DNA of 64,000 nt, from the NCBI GenBank assembly GCA_964016875.1, contig OZ024724.1, positions 29,721,786-29,785,785 of the forward strand, read 5' to 3'. Below, piece by piece: positions 1-12,501 of the stretch (the first letter of the stretch is position 1; the number at the start of each line of letters is the position of its first letter). A program made the position numbers and the translations under genes. The notes under the pieces were generated by a model. It saw only the letters and a list, made by a program, of their open reading frames with translations, had not been told where the DNA came from and did no database searches. The stretch is from Fallopia convolvulus (Eukaryota > Streptophyta > Magnoliopsida > Caryophyllales > Polygonaceae).

Positions 1-2371
1 CTTTGTACTCTTCCTTGTTACACTTACAATTTTAACAACTCGTAAGAAAAATTGAGTTAAGATACCATCATGCTTCATTAGGCATAATCTACAAAACTAA
101 ATCCATGAGAGAAGACAAGAAATCAAGGCATACATTTCCAAGCAAGAAACAAGCGTTCATGTCAAGTGACATCGTTCCCAGAGGACACGTTTCCTGTCAA
201 ATGACATCGTTCCCAGAGACACCTTTCACGTCAAATAACATCGTTCCCAAGGACACGTTTCCTGTCAAATGACATCGTTCCCAGGGATAGTAACCCCAAG
301 GATTAACTTCGACCTCCCCCATGTCCTTCATAGAATTGTCCAATTCTCATGAAATTATACATATTGTACATGCTACACAAACACCATTGTTAGTATACAA
401 TTAAGAAATATAACAAAATATCATAAAAATATAATTAAAGTACAATATGAAAATAAACCGACTAATTTGTATAAATACAGTAGAGTCAAATAGCCAATCT
501 GTGAATCACAATAGGGCCTTCATCAATAGACTTAATCAAGTAATCTGTCCAGGGAACAATAGACTTAAATTAAGTAATCTGATATCTAGTAGACTTTACT
601 CAAGTAACATGTCAAGGGAATAACATACTTGAAGTAAGTAATCTAGATTAAATCATGAGTAATCTACACACAAGTATAGTAGACTCATATCATCTCCCTT
701 CAAGAAAATTTCATCTTCCTCATTTATGTATTAAGGTCTAGACGTTCTATTACGTCCCTTCCGACTCTTGCGGTCTTGACCATAATATCATTAATTCATG
801 ACCATAACTTTGATCATATCTTATATGGCTATCAAATACCATAAAGTACAATGTCCTTCAATAGACTCTTGTTCTCATACAATTTATATCAAGGAACAAG
901 CAACAACTCATCGGAAATAGATTTGTTCCATTGCAAGGAACATTCAACGTTCCCTTCAAGGGCGCATCTTTCTTAAGAAAAAATCTTCATACAGACAACT
1001 GCTATAACTTATTGATATCCTTCAAGGAACAATAATCTTAGCATGTAACAATTCCCTCACGGGACCATTCAACGTTACCTTCTCGGGATTAGTTATCCGA
1101 AATTCATTTGATCCAAAATTCAGTTTTCCTTACACAATCATATAATAATCTCTTTTATATGATAAATAAAAACTTGGGTATTACACCGATCAATTCTCAT
1201 TCACTAAGTAACGAGAAAACATGAACACGTGTACAAAACACATCCATTGTTCTATGATCAAAAGATCAAGCATGGGTAAAGATGAATCATTACCATACTT
1301 TACATATCATTCATCAGAACAATATCAAGGAAAAACCCCTTCATTTCCCAAGATTAAACATGAGAGAATTCGGATCCACCTTTATAGGTTTTCGGGTTCT
1401 TAAGTAGGACAATCAAACCTTTGATCTCCTCCAACTTCAAATTGGTTGTCTTCCTCGAAAGCCATTGTCATATGATGGATCTCAAAATATTGATTTCGAA
1501 TGTAGGTGTCTTGGACTCTTGCTTCGTAGTTCCCACCGAAGATCTTGAATCTGCTGGTACCAAGGGAACGGTGCGTTGCTGAAGCCGTGAAGTTCCTCTT
1601 CGTGGATGTAGTTGAAGACGACTCTTCAGTAGATCAATCATATGCAATACTTGATATAGGTTTGAATCACGTAGAAACGCTTTCCGAAATCAATATTTCG
1701 CCCCCTACATAGCCTTGGGGAATCCACGAAATTTGAAGTGAGATAAGACAAACCAACCGATCTCTAACAAGGCTATGAAAGAGATCGAACCTTAGAGTTC
1801 ATGTAAAATGGATATTAGACTCTATTTGAAGTTCAATCATGGAGATAGACGTTCTCCTCTGATTATGTGAACCCACGTGAACCAACGTCAAACCCGACAC
1901 CAAACTCCCAATAGCCATATATATAGGCAAAGGAAAAACTGTTTCAGGGAACGGTTACCATCAGTTACTAGCGGTTACTAGAAGCTAACGGCGGTTACCA
2001 AGTGCCACGAAAGGTTATCATCAATAACCCACGTCACCCATCAGTACTTAACTCTTTAAAGAAGTTACAATGCAGTTACACAACGTTTAAATGACCGTTA
2101 TCAACAATTAACAACGTGCCGAAATTTTAGGCATGCGTCTGAGAACTACTGTTCCCTTGTAGGGAACAGAGATTGTTTCCTCCAGTAGGTAACAAACATT
2201 GTTCTTTTTCAGGTCATGCAACTTCCCCTTAATATTTTCCGCTAGACCTCAACTATGCTTACACGAGCGCGCACTCCGCACACACAAACCCATGACATAG
2301 CAAAGTAAGATCTCATAGTGTTGTATGAATCTCAATCACACTAAAAGGCATTGTTCCCATATAGGAAACAA
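1..2371. other. AT-rich spacer, no gene recognised
   Basis: No convincing coding region is seen on either strand; the open frames are short and unlike known families. The stretch is rich in the words GTTCCC and GGGAAC, sometimes as short hairpins (for example a 7-bp stem with a 3-nt loop at about 2150-2166). A local tandem repeat lies at about 150-290. The 3' part, about 1430-2300, is less AT-rich and holds a TATATATA-like run near 1917-1925. It could be the flank or LTR of an old retroelement, but I found no partner copy in the window. Confidence 0.5.
150..292. repeat. Short tandem repeat, about 36-bp unit
   Basis: About three to four imperfect copies of a unit built from CATCGTTCCCA, GGACACGTTTCC and TGTCAAATGA follow each other. 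Copies differ by small substitutions and one or two indels. No coding capacity is evident. Confidence 0.7.
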
Positions 2372-3262
2372 TCACTTGATGACACTACAATCACCAACAT
2401 TCTGGCCGTCCTTGTTTGATCTCCTTCTAATTGGCTTTTTCGCAACCATCCACTCTCCAAAGTTTTCAACCAGCTCTGGTGCCAAAGCCAAGGTCTTATC
2501 CTTTTGAGTTATGGCATTGACATCCATGTTCGCCAGTTGAACCAGGGGACAATGGTCCCGAACGTGTCCTATTTTCCCGCATTCAAAACAAGTCATACTT
2601 AGTCCTTCATATTGAATATTCCAAATTCTACCATTCATCCAAAACTTCAGATGCAACGGCTTCGAAATATCCAGTTCCAAACATAACCTTGTATAATTAC
2701 CCCTTTCCGCTGCGCTAGTGGTTTTATCCACCTTAAGAACTTTGCCCAGTTGAGATCCAATTAAATTTAGCACTTGTCTATCAAAGTATTCCATAAACAT
2801 ATCAGGGATTCTAATCCAGGCTGCAATTTTCTGGATTGTTTCCTCAACAGCAATGAAATTCGATCTCCATCGCTGAATTGTTAAGTAGCTCTCTCCCATC
2901 ATCCAAGGGACATTCGTTAAGACATGATTAAGATCGTCATCATTAATATTCCGGAATCTAATGACATAGAAATCGTTCCCTGTGTTGATCATTGAAAAGT
3001 CCCCTTTGGGTTTCCATTTCTGCATCAGGCTGTTCCTTAGATATATATATCCCACACTTCTGTCCAGAACTTTGATAATGATTGCATTTTGCCATGGTTT
3101 CCTAATTCTTCTCTTCTCTTTCGCTGACAGTAAGATGATTGGACATCCTGGGTCTTGGAGATCTGGCATCACGTCATCAACAATATCATCAGCAGACGAA
3201 TCATCTTCCCAGAACGGATTATTATATTCAGTCATCATTCCCTCTGAACAGTGTCCAGACAC
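2372..3262 (-). pseudogene. L1-type LINE ORF1-like protein (DUF4283 plus CCHC zinc knuckle), remnant
   Basis: The 296-codon frame resembles the gag-like ORF1 of plant L1 LINEs. A DUF4283-like region occupies roughly residues 40-190 (FYVIRFRNINDDD, then VPWMMGESYLTIQRW). A single CCHC knuckle, CFECGKIGHVRDHC, lies near residues 225-238. ORF1 is thought to bind LINE RNA and act as chaperone in the RNP. The frame's listed first codon is GTG; the first ATG is at MMTEYNN. In another frame, upstream sequence to about 3391 reads MKTKRGDDDDVFVRD and then MDANKTA, so the natural start was probably there and a frameshift near 3310-3320 broke it. No ORF2 endonuclease or reverse transcriptase follows at lower coordinates, so this is a fragment. 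A domesticated single-domain protein is possible but less likely. Confidence 0.7.
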
Positions 3263-3420
3263 TGAATCTTTATAAGATATTTGTGATTTTAATTTCCATT
3301 CATCGCAGTTTTATTAGCATCCATTATACTCGGGAATCCTGAATCCCGAACAAAGACATCATCATCATCCCCACGTTTCGTTTTCATGTTCGTTCTAGTG
3401 AGTATCGTCGGAGATGATCC

Positions 3421-4191
3421 CCGCGGCGGTTGCAGTCGAGTGTCCTCAGAGTTCATATTCTTAGTTAAATCGAAGCGTTGAGGGGATATTAATTGCTCTC
3501 ATTAGGGAGTCTGCAAGATCAATATTAGATCCTTATCAAAGCATGGTTCCGTACCAGTCCGAGTTTTTTTGATGTTTTATAGTTCTTTTGTATAAGATAT
3601 ATCGATTAAGTTGCACCAAAACTGCATTTTTGATCCAGTATTATATTAATCAGTTGAAAATATTATGACGCAATTTTGTTGCGATTTGATCAATGAAACT
3701 GATTATAATCTTAGAAGCTGGCCAGGAATTGTGATCACTTGAGATTTAGGGGTCTTGATTTGTGAATTCTACCGGCATTAAATAGACCTTCGCTTCACAG
3801 CTAAATCTTCAATCTGGTTGGGTTTTCTTGTCTGGATTTAGCGATGGATCTAATTTACTAAGCCTAAATATAATTTGTAGTTGTCAAGCTTTTTATAGAA
3901 ATGCCTGATTATTTTCCTATCCTTGTGGGGAACCCCTCTTGCTATCCATTTACTTTTGTGGCGGATGATGATACATAGTTTGTGCATGAATCTAGAATTT
4001 GTAGATTCCCCTAGCCTCCCCGGCCTGAATCTTCTCTCCGGGGATCATAACTTTGCTTTAGATTGCTGCAATGTTGGCGGGGTTGTACCGAATTTGCCAG
4101 AATCTGTCTCTTGTTGGAATTTGTTCTTTCTTATAAACAAAACAAAACAAAACGAAACGAACCGGTGTGACTAACAAAACATCTACCAGAA
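3421..4191 (+). promoter_or_regulatory. Probable promoter and 5' leader region of the RING-H2 gene
   Basis: This 770-bp stretch between the LINE remnant and the RING gene has no recognised coding sequence. T-rich segments such as 3560-3620 look like leader-intron or promoter sequence. The last part, about 4135-4190, is an A/C-rich run (AAACAAAACAAAACGAAACG) typical of a plant 5' untranslated region. No TATA box can be assigned with confidence. Confidence 0.4.
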
Positions 4192-5151
4192 ATGGAGGGG
4201 TCAAGCTATTGGTGTCATATGTGCACACAGATGGTGAATCCGATCATGGAAGCCGAGCTCCAGTGTCCCTTCTGCCTTGGCGGATTCCTTGAAGAAATGC
4301 ACGACTCCACCTCTAGAACAACATTCAATGGATCTGATTTAACCTCCGAACGAACTCTATCCCTTTGGGCTCCTATACTCCTCGGCATGATGGGCAATAA
4401 TAATAATAATAATAACCAGCGTTCCAGAAGACGATCAAGACGGCATTTCCTAGAAGACAACGCTGCCATAGATAATAATGGTGATAGCGATGTTGTAAAC
4501 GGGGATAGAGACCTCGACTCCATAATCAGGAGGAGAAGGACAAGCTCCACAGCCGTTCTCCAGATGCTCCAGGGTATATCTGAGACCGAAAATGATAGAA
4601 TAAGGGAGCAGGAGCGCCTTTGGTTGATCAACCCTTTCAACCAAGACCCGAATTTGGGTCCGCGCCAAACAGGGTCGCTCGGGGATTATTTCATAGGCCC
4701 GGGCCTGGATTTGTTGCTCCAACATTTGGCTGAGAACGATCCAAACAGGCACGGGACGTTGCCTACTCAAAAGGCGGTAGTTGATGCACTGCCAACTGTA
4801 AGGATTGAAGAGATCCTGCAGTGTCCAATTTGCTTGGATGAATTTGAAGTGGCTTCTGAAGGAAAAGAAATGCCTTGCAAGCATAAATTTCATAATGGAT
4901 GTATAGTTCCGTGGCTTGAGCTCCATAGCTCATGTCCCATGTGTCGGTTTCAATTGCCTGCTGACGAGGCCAAGGGCGACTCAGAGAGCAGGATCAACAA
5001 TGACAATCATCATGGTAGAGGTGAATCAAGTGAGACTCGTTTCACCTTACCTTGGCCTCTGAATACGTTAACTTCGGCTTCTACTTCTCATAGAAGCCCA
5101 GCATCGTCTTCTGGTGGTCATGGAGATGCTTCTCAGGCAGATGGCAATTGA
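4192..5151 (+). CDS. RING-H2 type E3 ubiquitin ligase (RING1-like, with N-terminal zinc ribbon)
   Basis: An intronless gene of 319 codons. The N terminus holds a zinc-ribbon motif (C8-x2-C11 ... C25-x2-C28) found in the plant RING1-like/SIRP1/RDUF group. The RING-H2 domain spans about C211-C251: CPICLDEF, then CKHKFHNGC with the two histidines, then CPMCRF. All eight zinc ligands are present, so E2 recruitment and ubiquitin transfer are expected. Between the domains lie a poly-Asn run encoded by an AAT microsatellite (near 4395-4415), an Arg-rich stretch (QRSRRRSRR) that may be a nuclear signal, and acidic, probably disordered sequence. The C-terminal tail is Ser/Gly-rich and I do not see the DUF1117 domain of RDUF1/2. 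The start codon sits in an AAATGGAG context after an A-rich leader. Target proteins cannot be deduced. Relatives act in stress and hormone signalling; that is family knowledge, not seen here. Confidence 0.93.
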   Translation: MEGSSYWCHMCTQMVNPIMEAELQCPFCLGGFLEEMHDSTSRTTFNGSDLTSERTLSLWAPILLGMMGNNNNNNNQRSRRRSRRHFLEDNAAIDNNGDSDVVNGDRDLDSIIRRRRTSSTAVLQMLQGISETENDRIREQERLWLINPFNQDPNLGPRQTGSLGDYFIGPGLDLLLQHLAENDPNRHGTLPTQKAVVDALPTVRIEEILQCPICLDEFEVASEGKEMPCKHKFHNGCIVPWLELHSSCPMCRFQLPADEAKGDSESRINNDNHHGRGESSETRFTLPWPLNTLTSASTSHRSPASSSGGHGDASQADGN

Positions 5152-5729
5152 ATTCGGTTCTTGACTGGTTTTTTGTTGGATCTTTATCTGGTTTTCCTTG
5201 TGCGTTGATCGTGTACATAGTGTATGAATTACTAAAGTTATGACATCTGCTGTGAGCGGGTTTGCATTTTGCTTGTGATCTTTTCACTCCACTTTCCAGT
5301 TAGAGATCATTTGATGTTTTTGCTTTGGCCCTCCATACTCTGCCTTCCTTGTCATGCTCATACTGTCGTACATATAAACACTTGTATGCCTACAAGCAAG
5401 ATTTTGGCTTACAATTTCATAATTCCACAAATACTAGCCATCGCTGAGTCCTTGGAATTTAAGATATCACTCATATAGGACTGGTTTCAAATTAGATTAA
5501 CTTCTTGCAAAATTTTATTTTATGAACATGATAGACATGCAAGCCAAGTTTGATTATCCGCTTAGTTCGCAATCAACACTGGTCCCAATGATCTCAAAAG
5601 CAACATTCAGAAGAGAATCTGAATAAGAAATTTAAAATTGTTATTAATTCATATAATTTACCTTGATTTTTGTAAAAGACAAATTCTTCTCAGGGCTGAA
5701 ATCTAAATCCAGGCAGCAAACAAAACAAT
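5152..5729. other. Convergent 3' flanks of the RING and aminopeptidase genes
   Basis: The two host genes point toward each other and are 578 bp apart. The stretch is AT-rich, with no other gene. It should hold the 3' untranslated regions and poly(A) sites of both genes. Confidence 0.7.
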
Positions 5730-8700
5730 TCAAGAAGAGTTCTTGACTACCCACTCCACCAAAGTTGACACACCGAATCCAGTTGCTGCACGCTTTTTCT
5801 CATTCCAAACAGGACCGGCCATATCTATGTGCGCCCATTGAACTTTCTCATCCACAAACTGCAAACAAAGCCACCAATTAGAAGCAATGAATTGTTAATT
5901 AGATTCATCTACATGAAACTACCACTTCAGGAAGAATGAATCTACATTAAATATGCCTAATTAATGAAAATGATGCATGATGACTGTCATATTGGGATAT
6001 ATATGATATGATGCTCACCATGACTATGTAAATGATGATTTACTTGAAATGCTAATGGAAATTGTGTCAAATAATTTACCTGTTTCAAAAAGAGAGCTGC
6101 AGTGATTGCACCACCTTGACGACCACCTGTATTAACCATGTCAGCAATCCCTGATTTCATGGACTCCCAATAGCTTTCTTCCATGGGCATCCTCCATAGT
6201 TTCTCTCCACTTACTTCGGATGCTGTTAGTACCTCTTTGGCAAAGTCATCGCTGGGTGTGAATATACCTATATGAAAAAGACAGGATGATAGCTTATGAA
6301 AAAACATCACAGGAAAAAGGTAGCTTATGGATTTACACCAATCAGGGATCTTCCTTGGGTAGTTGGATGGTTTATTAAATTCAAGGCAATAAACAGATCA
6401 GAAGATGATAACTACAGACTGAATGTATTCAATGTTGACTTCAGTCATGTTAGAAATTTATTAAAGGCTTAATGAACAGAAAACTATATAGAATCAACCA
6501 GAAAACATAAGCTCATGTGCACTCTGCATATTGTGCATCACGATTGCTCATTGCAAGTAGAACTCCACCTAAATGCACTGGATCTATATTCCTACACATA
6601 TGCAGACTTGTTCTTCATATAAATCATGCAGGGGCAAAAATTATGCTATACCTGCAATAGAAGGTCCCAGAGCAACTATACAAGCTCCAGTTAATGTTGC
6701 CAAATCAACAACCTACACAATGGTCAAATGTAATTATAAGAACAACCTACAGGCATTTGTAAATGGAGGGAAACTCCTAGGATTAAACTCAGCAGAAAAT
6801 GTAGAACAACTTGGGATAGAAAACAAATTATTTAAAACCTGTAAACTCTGTAAAGTGTCTTTTCTATCCAGTTTAAGTACAAGGGTGTATCTTTTTCCAT
6901 TTACATCTTTGCACCAAATAAATAAGATAAAAATGCTTTCAAGAACTGCTATGGGAATCACCTTTTCAACACCTTGGTTACAAGCATAAACCAAAGCATC
7001 TGCTAGTGTAAGTCTCCCCTCTGCATCAGTGTTGTTCACCTGGGAAAATTTGTAGACAGATGCTTAATATCTAATGGAAGGACTGATATACTTCAATGAA
7101 TTGGCATGTATTTTATTCCATGTTGCTATATACTGAATTTTGGGTGGAGCACCATTAAGTATTGAAAAACACATATACAAGTGTCTGCAGTTTTTATTAG
7201 CAAGGAAAACCTATTATTACTAAGGACTATCTCTACAAAAACATAGTCATGAGGCACCTCAATTGTCTTCCCATTTGAAGCAGTAACAACATCTCCAGGC
7301 CTCATAGCAGTTCCACTGATCATGTTCTCACAAGCAGCAACAATGAAGTGAACCTGGACAGCAACTCAGCAAGATTTATTGTAATTACTAATTACCAGCA
7401 TATATTGAATGACATGATAAACAACAAATAAAGGATAATTATATATTCATGATGATCACACATAATAATTGTTGTAACATATTGCTTCAGACGCAAAAGC
7501 AAGACAAATGAAGGCAAGAAGCCAAGAACGTAATAACAACTTACCTCAACTCCAGGAGGTTTGATCTGACCAATGGCTTTTGCTGCTCCCAAAACTGCTG
7601 CAGAACCTCCCATGTCAAACTTCATAAGCTCAATCATACAGCCTGCTCCAGTTTTAATGTTGTAGCCACCACTACCAATTACAAATATTATACATATTTA
7701 GTCAAGAAGATAAGTCGATATGGATCATATAACATAAACTAAAGGTTTAGGAAGAAAGTTTCTGCCTTCACCTCATTTGATGAAGTATAAGCGCACCTGT
7801 CAAATGTAAGACCTTTTCCAACAAGTGCCAATTTGGCTTTAATTGGTCCAGATGGTGGTTTGTAGCACAAATGAATAAAATGAGGCCCGTTGGAGGAAGC
7901 TGCAGCAACACCAAGGTACGATCCCATTTTCAATTCCTTGCATTCCTCCTCGTTCAAAATTTTTGCAGAAAAAACATCACTATACAGGGAAGCTATCTTT
8001 GAAGCCTCTTGAGCAAGCACTCCTGAGTTTTAAAATAAATAAAACTTTGAAGGACGCTACAAACTATATTTTATCTATTGAAAAAGAGATCATAATATTG
8101 TCACATCAGTTTGTTTCAGCAACTTTTTTTATTTGGCAAGAAGCATTTTACATATAAGAACATTAAGACAATGCATTAGAAACAAAGCTGAGACTAAATA
8201 GCTCTTTTAACTGATTAAATGAGAATACTGCACTATTGTTACTGTTTTTCAGTACCGAGGTGTTACTTGCGCGTGGTTACAGTCATGCTCGTTCATCTAA
8301 CTCAAAGTCTTACTTAGACACATATACAAGCATTTAACAAACCTGGGGTGAGCACATTTGGAGGCGCATTCACAAGCTCTTTGCCAAAGATGATCCCCGA
8401 GCAAACATCTTCTACATACTTTAGCTTCTTATCCAAATCAGGTCCAGTTCCCAAACCAACAATGTCTAGTGATTTGAGCACTGGATTCTTTGATTCAGAT
8501 TTAAACCTATTATCTTCATATGTCCCAAGAATGGTGCCTAAAGCCACAAAACTAGAGTAGTCAGTTCATAGTAGATAAAGACATTGATAAATAGACCACG
8601 GTCATTCTTTTCATAATGTATACATGGAGCGAAGAAATAAGTACCAGAAACGATAGCAGAGACAATGTCAAGCTTAGATTCAGCAGAAAGCCCGTGAGGT

Positions 8701-9396
8701 GAAGCAAGTGTGACAGCGACATTGTTAGCTTTAGCCGTCTTTGCAGCAGAAGCAACCCCTTCGCCAAGGCTCTTGTAAGCAGAAGATCCACCGGATGGGG
8801 AGCCAAGTCCAATCAGACCAATCCTCTTGGAACCTAATCCAGGGAGCCTAAGAACAGTAGACTGGCCAGACTTTCCAGTAAATTCCTCCTCAGAAGACGC
8901 TTCCAGCAATAAACCTTTTAATTGCGAATCCAATCTGTTAAGAATGGAGTTCTCAAACTTCATGTTGCCGTCCTTGGCCATATCCTTCTCCGTAACACCA
9001 ACAGCTAGCAAATCGCCACTCCATTCCACCAGGTCGACGTCTTTGGCAGAGAGCGAGATCTACGCCCATTGCAGTCAATGAAGTTGCCAATTTCAAACAC
9101 AAATCAAGAAGGAAAAAAAATCGAAAAACCAAGCAAGCAAACTGAGATGGGAGAGATGAATCGAAATGAACCTTCAGCGGATCAACATTAGCGGGAGAGG
9201 TGAGACCGAGAGCCGCCTGAGGTCGAGTTTGCGCAAGCATGGCGATAGAGTTCGAGCTTCTTCGCAAGCACAAAAGCGGTACGGATGAAGAAGGAAATCC
9301 AAGTTTAAGAACAGGTATTGGTCTCAATCTTCTTGTGATCGAACAACATGGAGTTCGTGAGGACGCTACTAGGGAGAAAACAGCTTTCGCAGCCAT
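5730..9396 (-). CDS. LAP: Chloroplastic leucine aminopeptidase (M17 family), 10 exons
   Basis: Exons read 5' to 3' on the minus strand: 9396-9172, 9059-8645, 8537-8343, 8022-7797, 7671-7545, 7353-7258, 7039-6962, 6712-6652, 6267-6080, 5858-5730. All junctions are GT-AG and phases agree, giving 1740 nt or 579 residues, the usual size of plant LAP2/LAP3. M17 enzymes are hexameric di-zinc peptidases that release N-terminal residues, often Leu; plant forms also take part in Cys-Gly and peptide turnover. Residues 1 to about 55 are Ser/Arg-rich and look like a transit peptide. The catalytic core is complete: GKGLTFDSGGYNIK gives K348, D353 and K360; KFDMGG gives D373; the signature NTDAEGRL gives D433, E435 and R437. 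The C terminus ([18 protein letters not shown]) is typical. No frameshift or stop is seen. A Mutator-like element begins 101 bp upstream of the ATG. Cytosolic versus plastid targeting is inferred only from the leader. Confidence 0.95.
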
Positions 9397-10730
9397 TTTC
9401 GCCTGCAGCTCCTACCTCAATACTTATAGTGCGGGAGTAGATGCTGTTTTTCATCCATCCGAGAATCAAAGATACTGTTTTATAGTCTTTTTATCGCACT
9501 GATGCTGTTTGCACACAGGATTATAACTAATTGCACCATACAATTTGTTTGAGTGGAGAGTCCACACAATTTATTTGAATAGAGTCCATATAAATAGTTT
9601 AAGTGGAGGAATGCCCCTTCTCACGCCCCTTCTTTTAGTATTTTTATAACATGTAAAATCATACCCTAAAATCCCTTTAATCTTCTTAAATCCATTTTTT
9701 ATTTAGTAATGTTAATCATTTAATTAACACTTTTAAGATATGTGTATATAAACTGATTTTTTTAATATGTCATATTTTATGAAACAATCTAAACATATAA
9801 TATGGTATCTACCCATCTATCTATAACTATATATTAAAGATATACCTTTTCGAGCCACTAGAACGATTTTGGCCCCACCTCACATTTACAAAATTATTTT
9901 TTATTCCTAATATTTTAACTTTTTCATCTTTAAATTCTTTTTTAACTATTTAAATCTATCTTTAACATCAAACAAATATCTATTTAGTATAACAATATCT
10001 TTTGAAAACTTCCTTATACAAATATTTAAAATTAAAGATAACAAATTTAAACTATTTTAAAATAAGTATAAATATCTTTTATCTTTTAGCATGATATCTT
10101 TTTACAAATTTATTTATAGATATAACTATATATTCTTTTATGATAAAAAAATTAATGATAAATACTTAAAATGTTTAAAAAAATAATAAAATTAGGTAAT
10201 ATAATATTTAATAGATATATTAAAATATTTTATAATCTCTAAATTATGGTATATAGAAAGTAATAAAAAGATATAATATTTAATCTTATCTAATCTTTAC
10301 TTTATCGAGCAACAAAATGTGTTTGGCCCCACCTTAAATGAAAATAAATTATTATTTTTTATTTTCTATAAATAAATAATTTTTATCTTTATCTTTCATA
10401 TTTTATTATATCTAATTTATTAATTTAATTATTATTTTATGTAAATCTTATCTCTTCCACATTATAATATATAAATCTTTTTTCATTCATATGTTATATT
10501 TATTTAAATTAAATATATATGAAATATAATCAAGGAAAAGGAGGAATGTGCATTATTTTACCTTAATAATCTTTTTTATTCTCAACATTAAACTTAATAA
10601 TTTATATTTAATTTGTTTTATTTGATTTCAAAAAATAAAAAAAATTGTACATTGTACAAGCAATAAATTACTTACAATATTTTTTATATTATATTTTTTT
10701 AATATCTATAAAATACCGAACAATAGTCGT

Positions 10731-11184
10731 TAGAGGTGTCAAATGGGTCGGTCAGGTCGGGTTCGTGTTCGGTTATTTTGGGTTCGGGTTGAGCCGGGTT
10801 CGGGTCGTAACGGGTCATCGGTCAAATCGGGTCGGGTCATTACGGGTTGTCGGGCGGGTCGGGTCGACCTAACAGGTCAAGAAAATTGATTTTATTACAA
10901 TTATTAAAATATTTTTTATTTAAAAATGATATTTAATAATAAATCAATTATTTTTATTTATTTTAATAATAAATATATTATGATTTTTAAAATATATTAT
11001 ATATTCTTAAAATATAATAAATTGGGTCAACCCCAACGGTTTTTTCGGGTTTGAACCCAACGGGTTTCGGGTCTATCGGGTTCGGTTTTTTTTGGGTTTC
11101 GGGTTCAAATTTTCGAGTCTTGACCCTAAATGTTTTTGGCAGTTCGGGTCGGTTTTTCGGGTCGGGTCAGCTTTTGACAACTCT
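10731..11184. mobile_element. hAT-like MITE with GGGTCGGGT-rich ends
   Basis: A perfect 8-bp duplication ATAGTCGT flanks it (10723-10730 and 11185-11192), the length expected for hAT insertions. The ends read TAGAGGTGTCAAA on the left and TTTTGACAACTCT on the right, forming imperfect inverted repeats. Subterminal zones are dense in GGGTCGGG/GGTTCGGG on the top strand, likely binding sites for a hAT transposase supplied in trans. The core (about 10880-11020) is AT-rich and non-coding. It is nested in the Mutator-like element and so is younger. Confidence 0.85.
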
Positions 11185-11287
11185 ATAGTCGTGCATGACA
11201 CGACGGGTACAACTAGTTATCTATTAATAGATAAAGATCAAATTAACTAACCGACAATATAATGTCAATTGAAACATGAACACTTAT

Positions 11288-11714
11288 CCTAACTTTAAAT
11301 ACTAACCCTAAATTCTAAACCCTAAAATCTTAATCATAAACCCTAATACTTACCCTAAAATCTATCCTTACCCTAACTATAAATCTAAACCTCAAATCCT
11401 AATCTTAAATCTTAAAGTTTAAATCCTAACCCTAATAATACCCTAATCCTAACCTTAAACTCTAACCCTAACATTAAACCCTAACCCATAACCCTAAATC
11501 ATAACTCTAATACTAAATCCTAACCTGAACATTAAACCCTAACCAATAACCCTAAATCCAAACCCTAACCTTAAATTATACTCACTAACCCTAAACCCTA
11601 ACCTTAAATCATAACCCTAAATTATAAACCATAAAATCCTAATCATAAACCCTAGCCCTAACATTAAACCCTGACCAATAACCCTAAATCCCAACCCTAA
11701 GCCTAAACCCTAAA
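11288..11714. repeat. Degenerate telomere-like (CCCTAAA)n interstitial repeat
   Basis: About 430 bp made mostly of variants of AACCCTAA, AAACCCTA, CCTAATC and CTTAAAT. Runs of two or three exact plant telomere units (CCCTAAA) occur near 11455-11715, mixed with many variants. It is internal to the Mutator-like element and single-orientation, so it is not a chromosome end. Confidence 0.8.
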
Positions 11715-12009
11715 CGAATTACTATAAATAAGTGTTTTCTCAAATATTATAATCAAATATCTCACATATATATGAAAACTAGATGATTTATTCATCAATT
11801 TGCAATAAATATGTTTTATCTAATTATTATATTATGTTATGCATTTTATTGGTATTGCTCACAAGGGCATGGTTCCGGTGAGGACCACTCTTGTGGTAAG
11901 GACTAGGCTTATATAATAAGGATTAATCTCAACCATTGGATTTACTCCTTTATTGTGTATCGATGGTCAAGATTTTTTTTATATTTTTTTTGTTTTTTTT
12001 TATTTTGTG

Positions 12010-12490
12010 AAAATTGAATTATATAAAAAATTAACTCAAAGAACATAAAAATTGAACTTATTATAGATTAAAAATGAACTCGTAGAATATGAAAATTGAA
12101 CTCATACAATATAGAAAATTGAACTCCTAACATAAAAAATTGAACTTCTAGTGAATAAAAATGAAGTCAAATTAAAAAAATTGAATTGAACAATTCAATA
12201 TTAAAATTGAATTGTTATATTTAACATTTTTAATTTTTTTCAAAAGTACATACTTTTAAAAAAAGTAAAAAAAATTCGAAAAAATAAATTGAGAAAAAAT
12301 CATTTATTTTTAATATTTTTTTAGTTATGCGAAAATCAAATTACATGAAAAATGAACTCAAAACACATAAAAATTGAACTTATCATAGATAAAAATGAAC
12401 TCGTAGAATATAAAAACTGAACTCATACATACAATATAGAAAATTGAAATCCTAACATTAAAAATTAAACTTCTAGTGTATAAAAATGAA
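12010..12490. repeat. Direct repeat of an AAATTGAACT-rich segment
   Basis: A segment containing ATTGAACTTAT, AATGAACTCGTAGAATA, GAACTCATACAATATAGAAA and AACTTCTAGTG occurs at about 12025-12165 and again at about 12330-12490. A partial third copy lies at 12895-12970. The spacing of about 310 bp suggests an old tandem duplication inside the Mutator-like element. No coding role is visible. Confidence 0.65.
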
Positions 12491-12501
12491 CTTGTAGTAT
12501 A

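Noticed and set aside
4215..4926. Minus-strand frames of 141 and 158 codons under the RING gene
   Set aside because: Shadows of the RING coding sequence; low-complexity Leu/Ser stretches only.
8538..9081. Plus-strand and shifted frames over aminopeptidase exons 1-2
   Set aside because: They overlap the proven exon reading of the aminopeptidase and lack any domain.
11288..11714. True telomere or chromosome end
   Set aside because: The repeats are degenerate, internal and flanked by transposon sequence on both sides.
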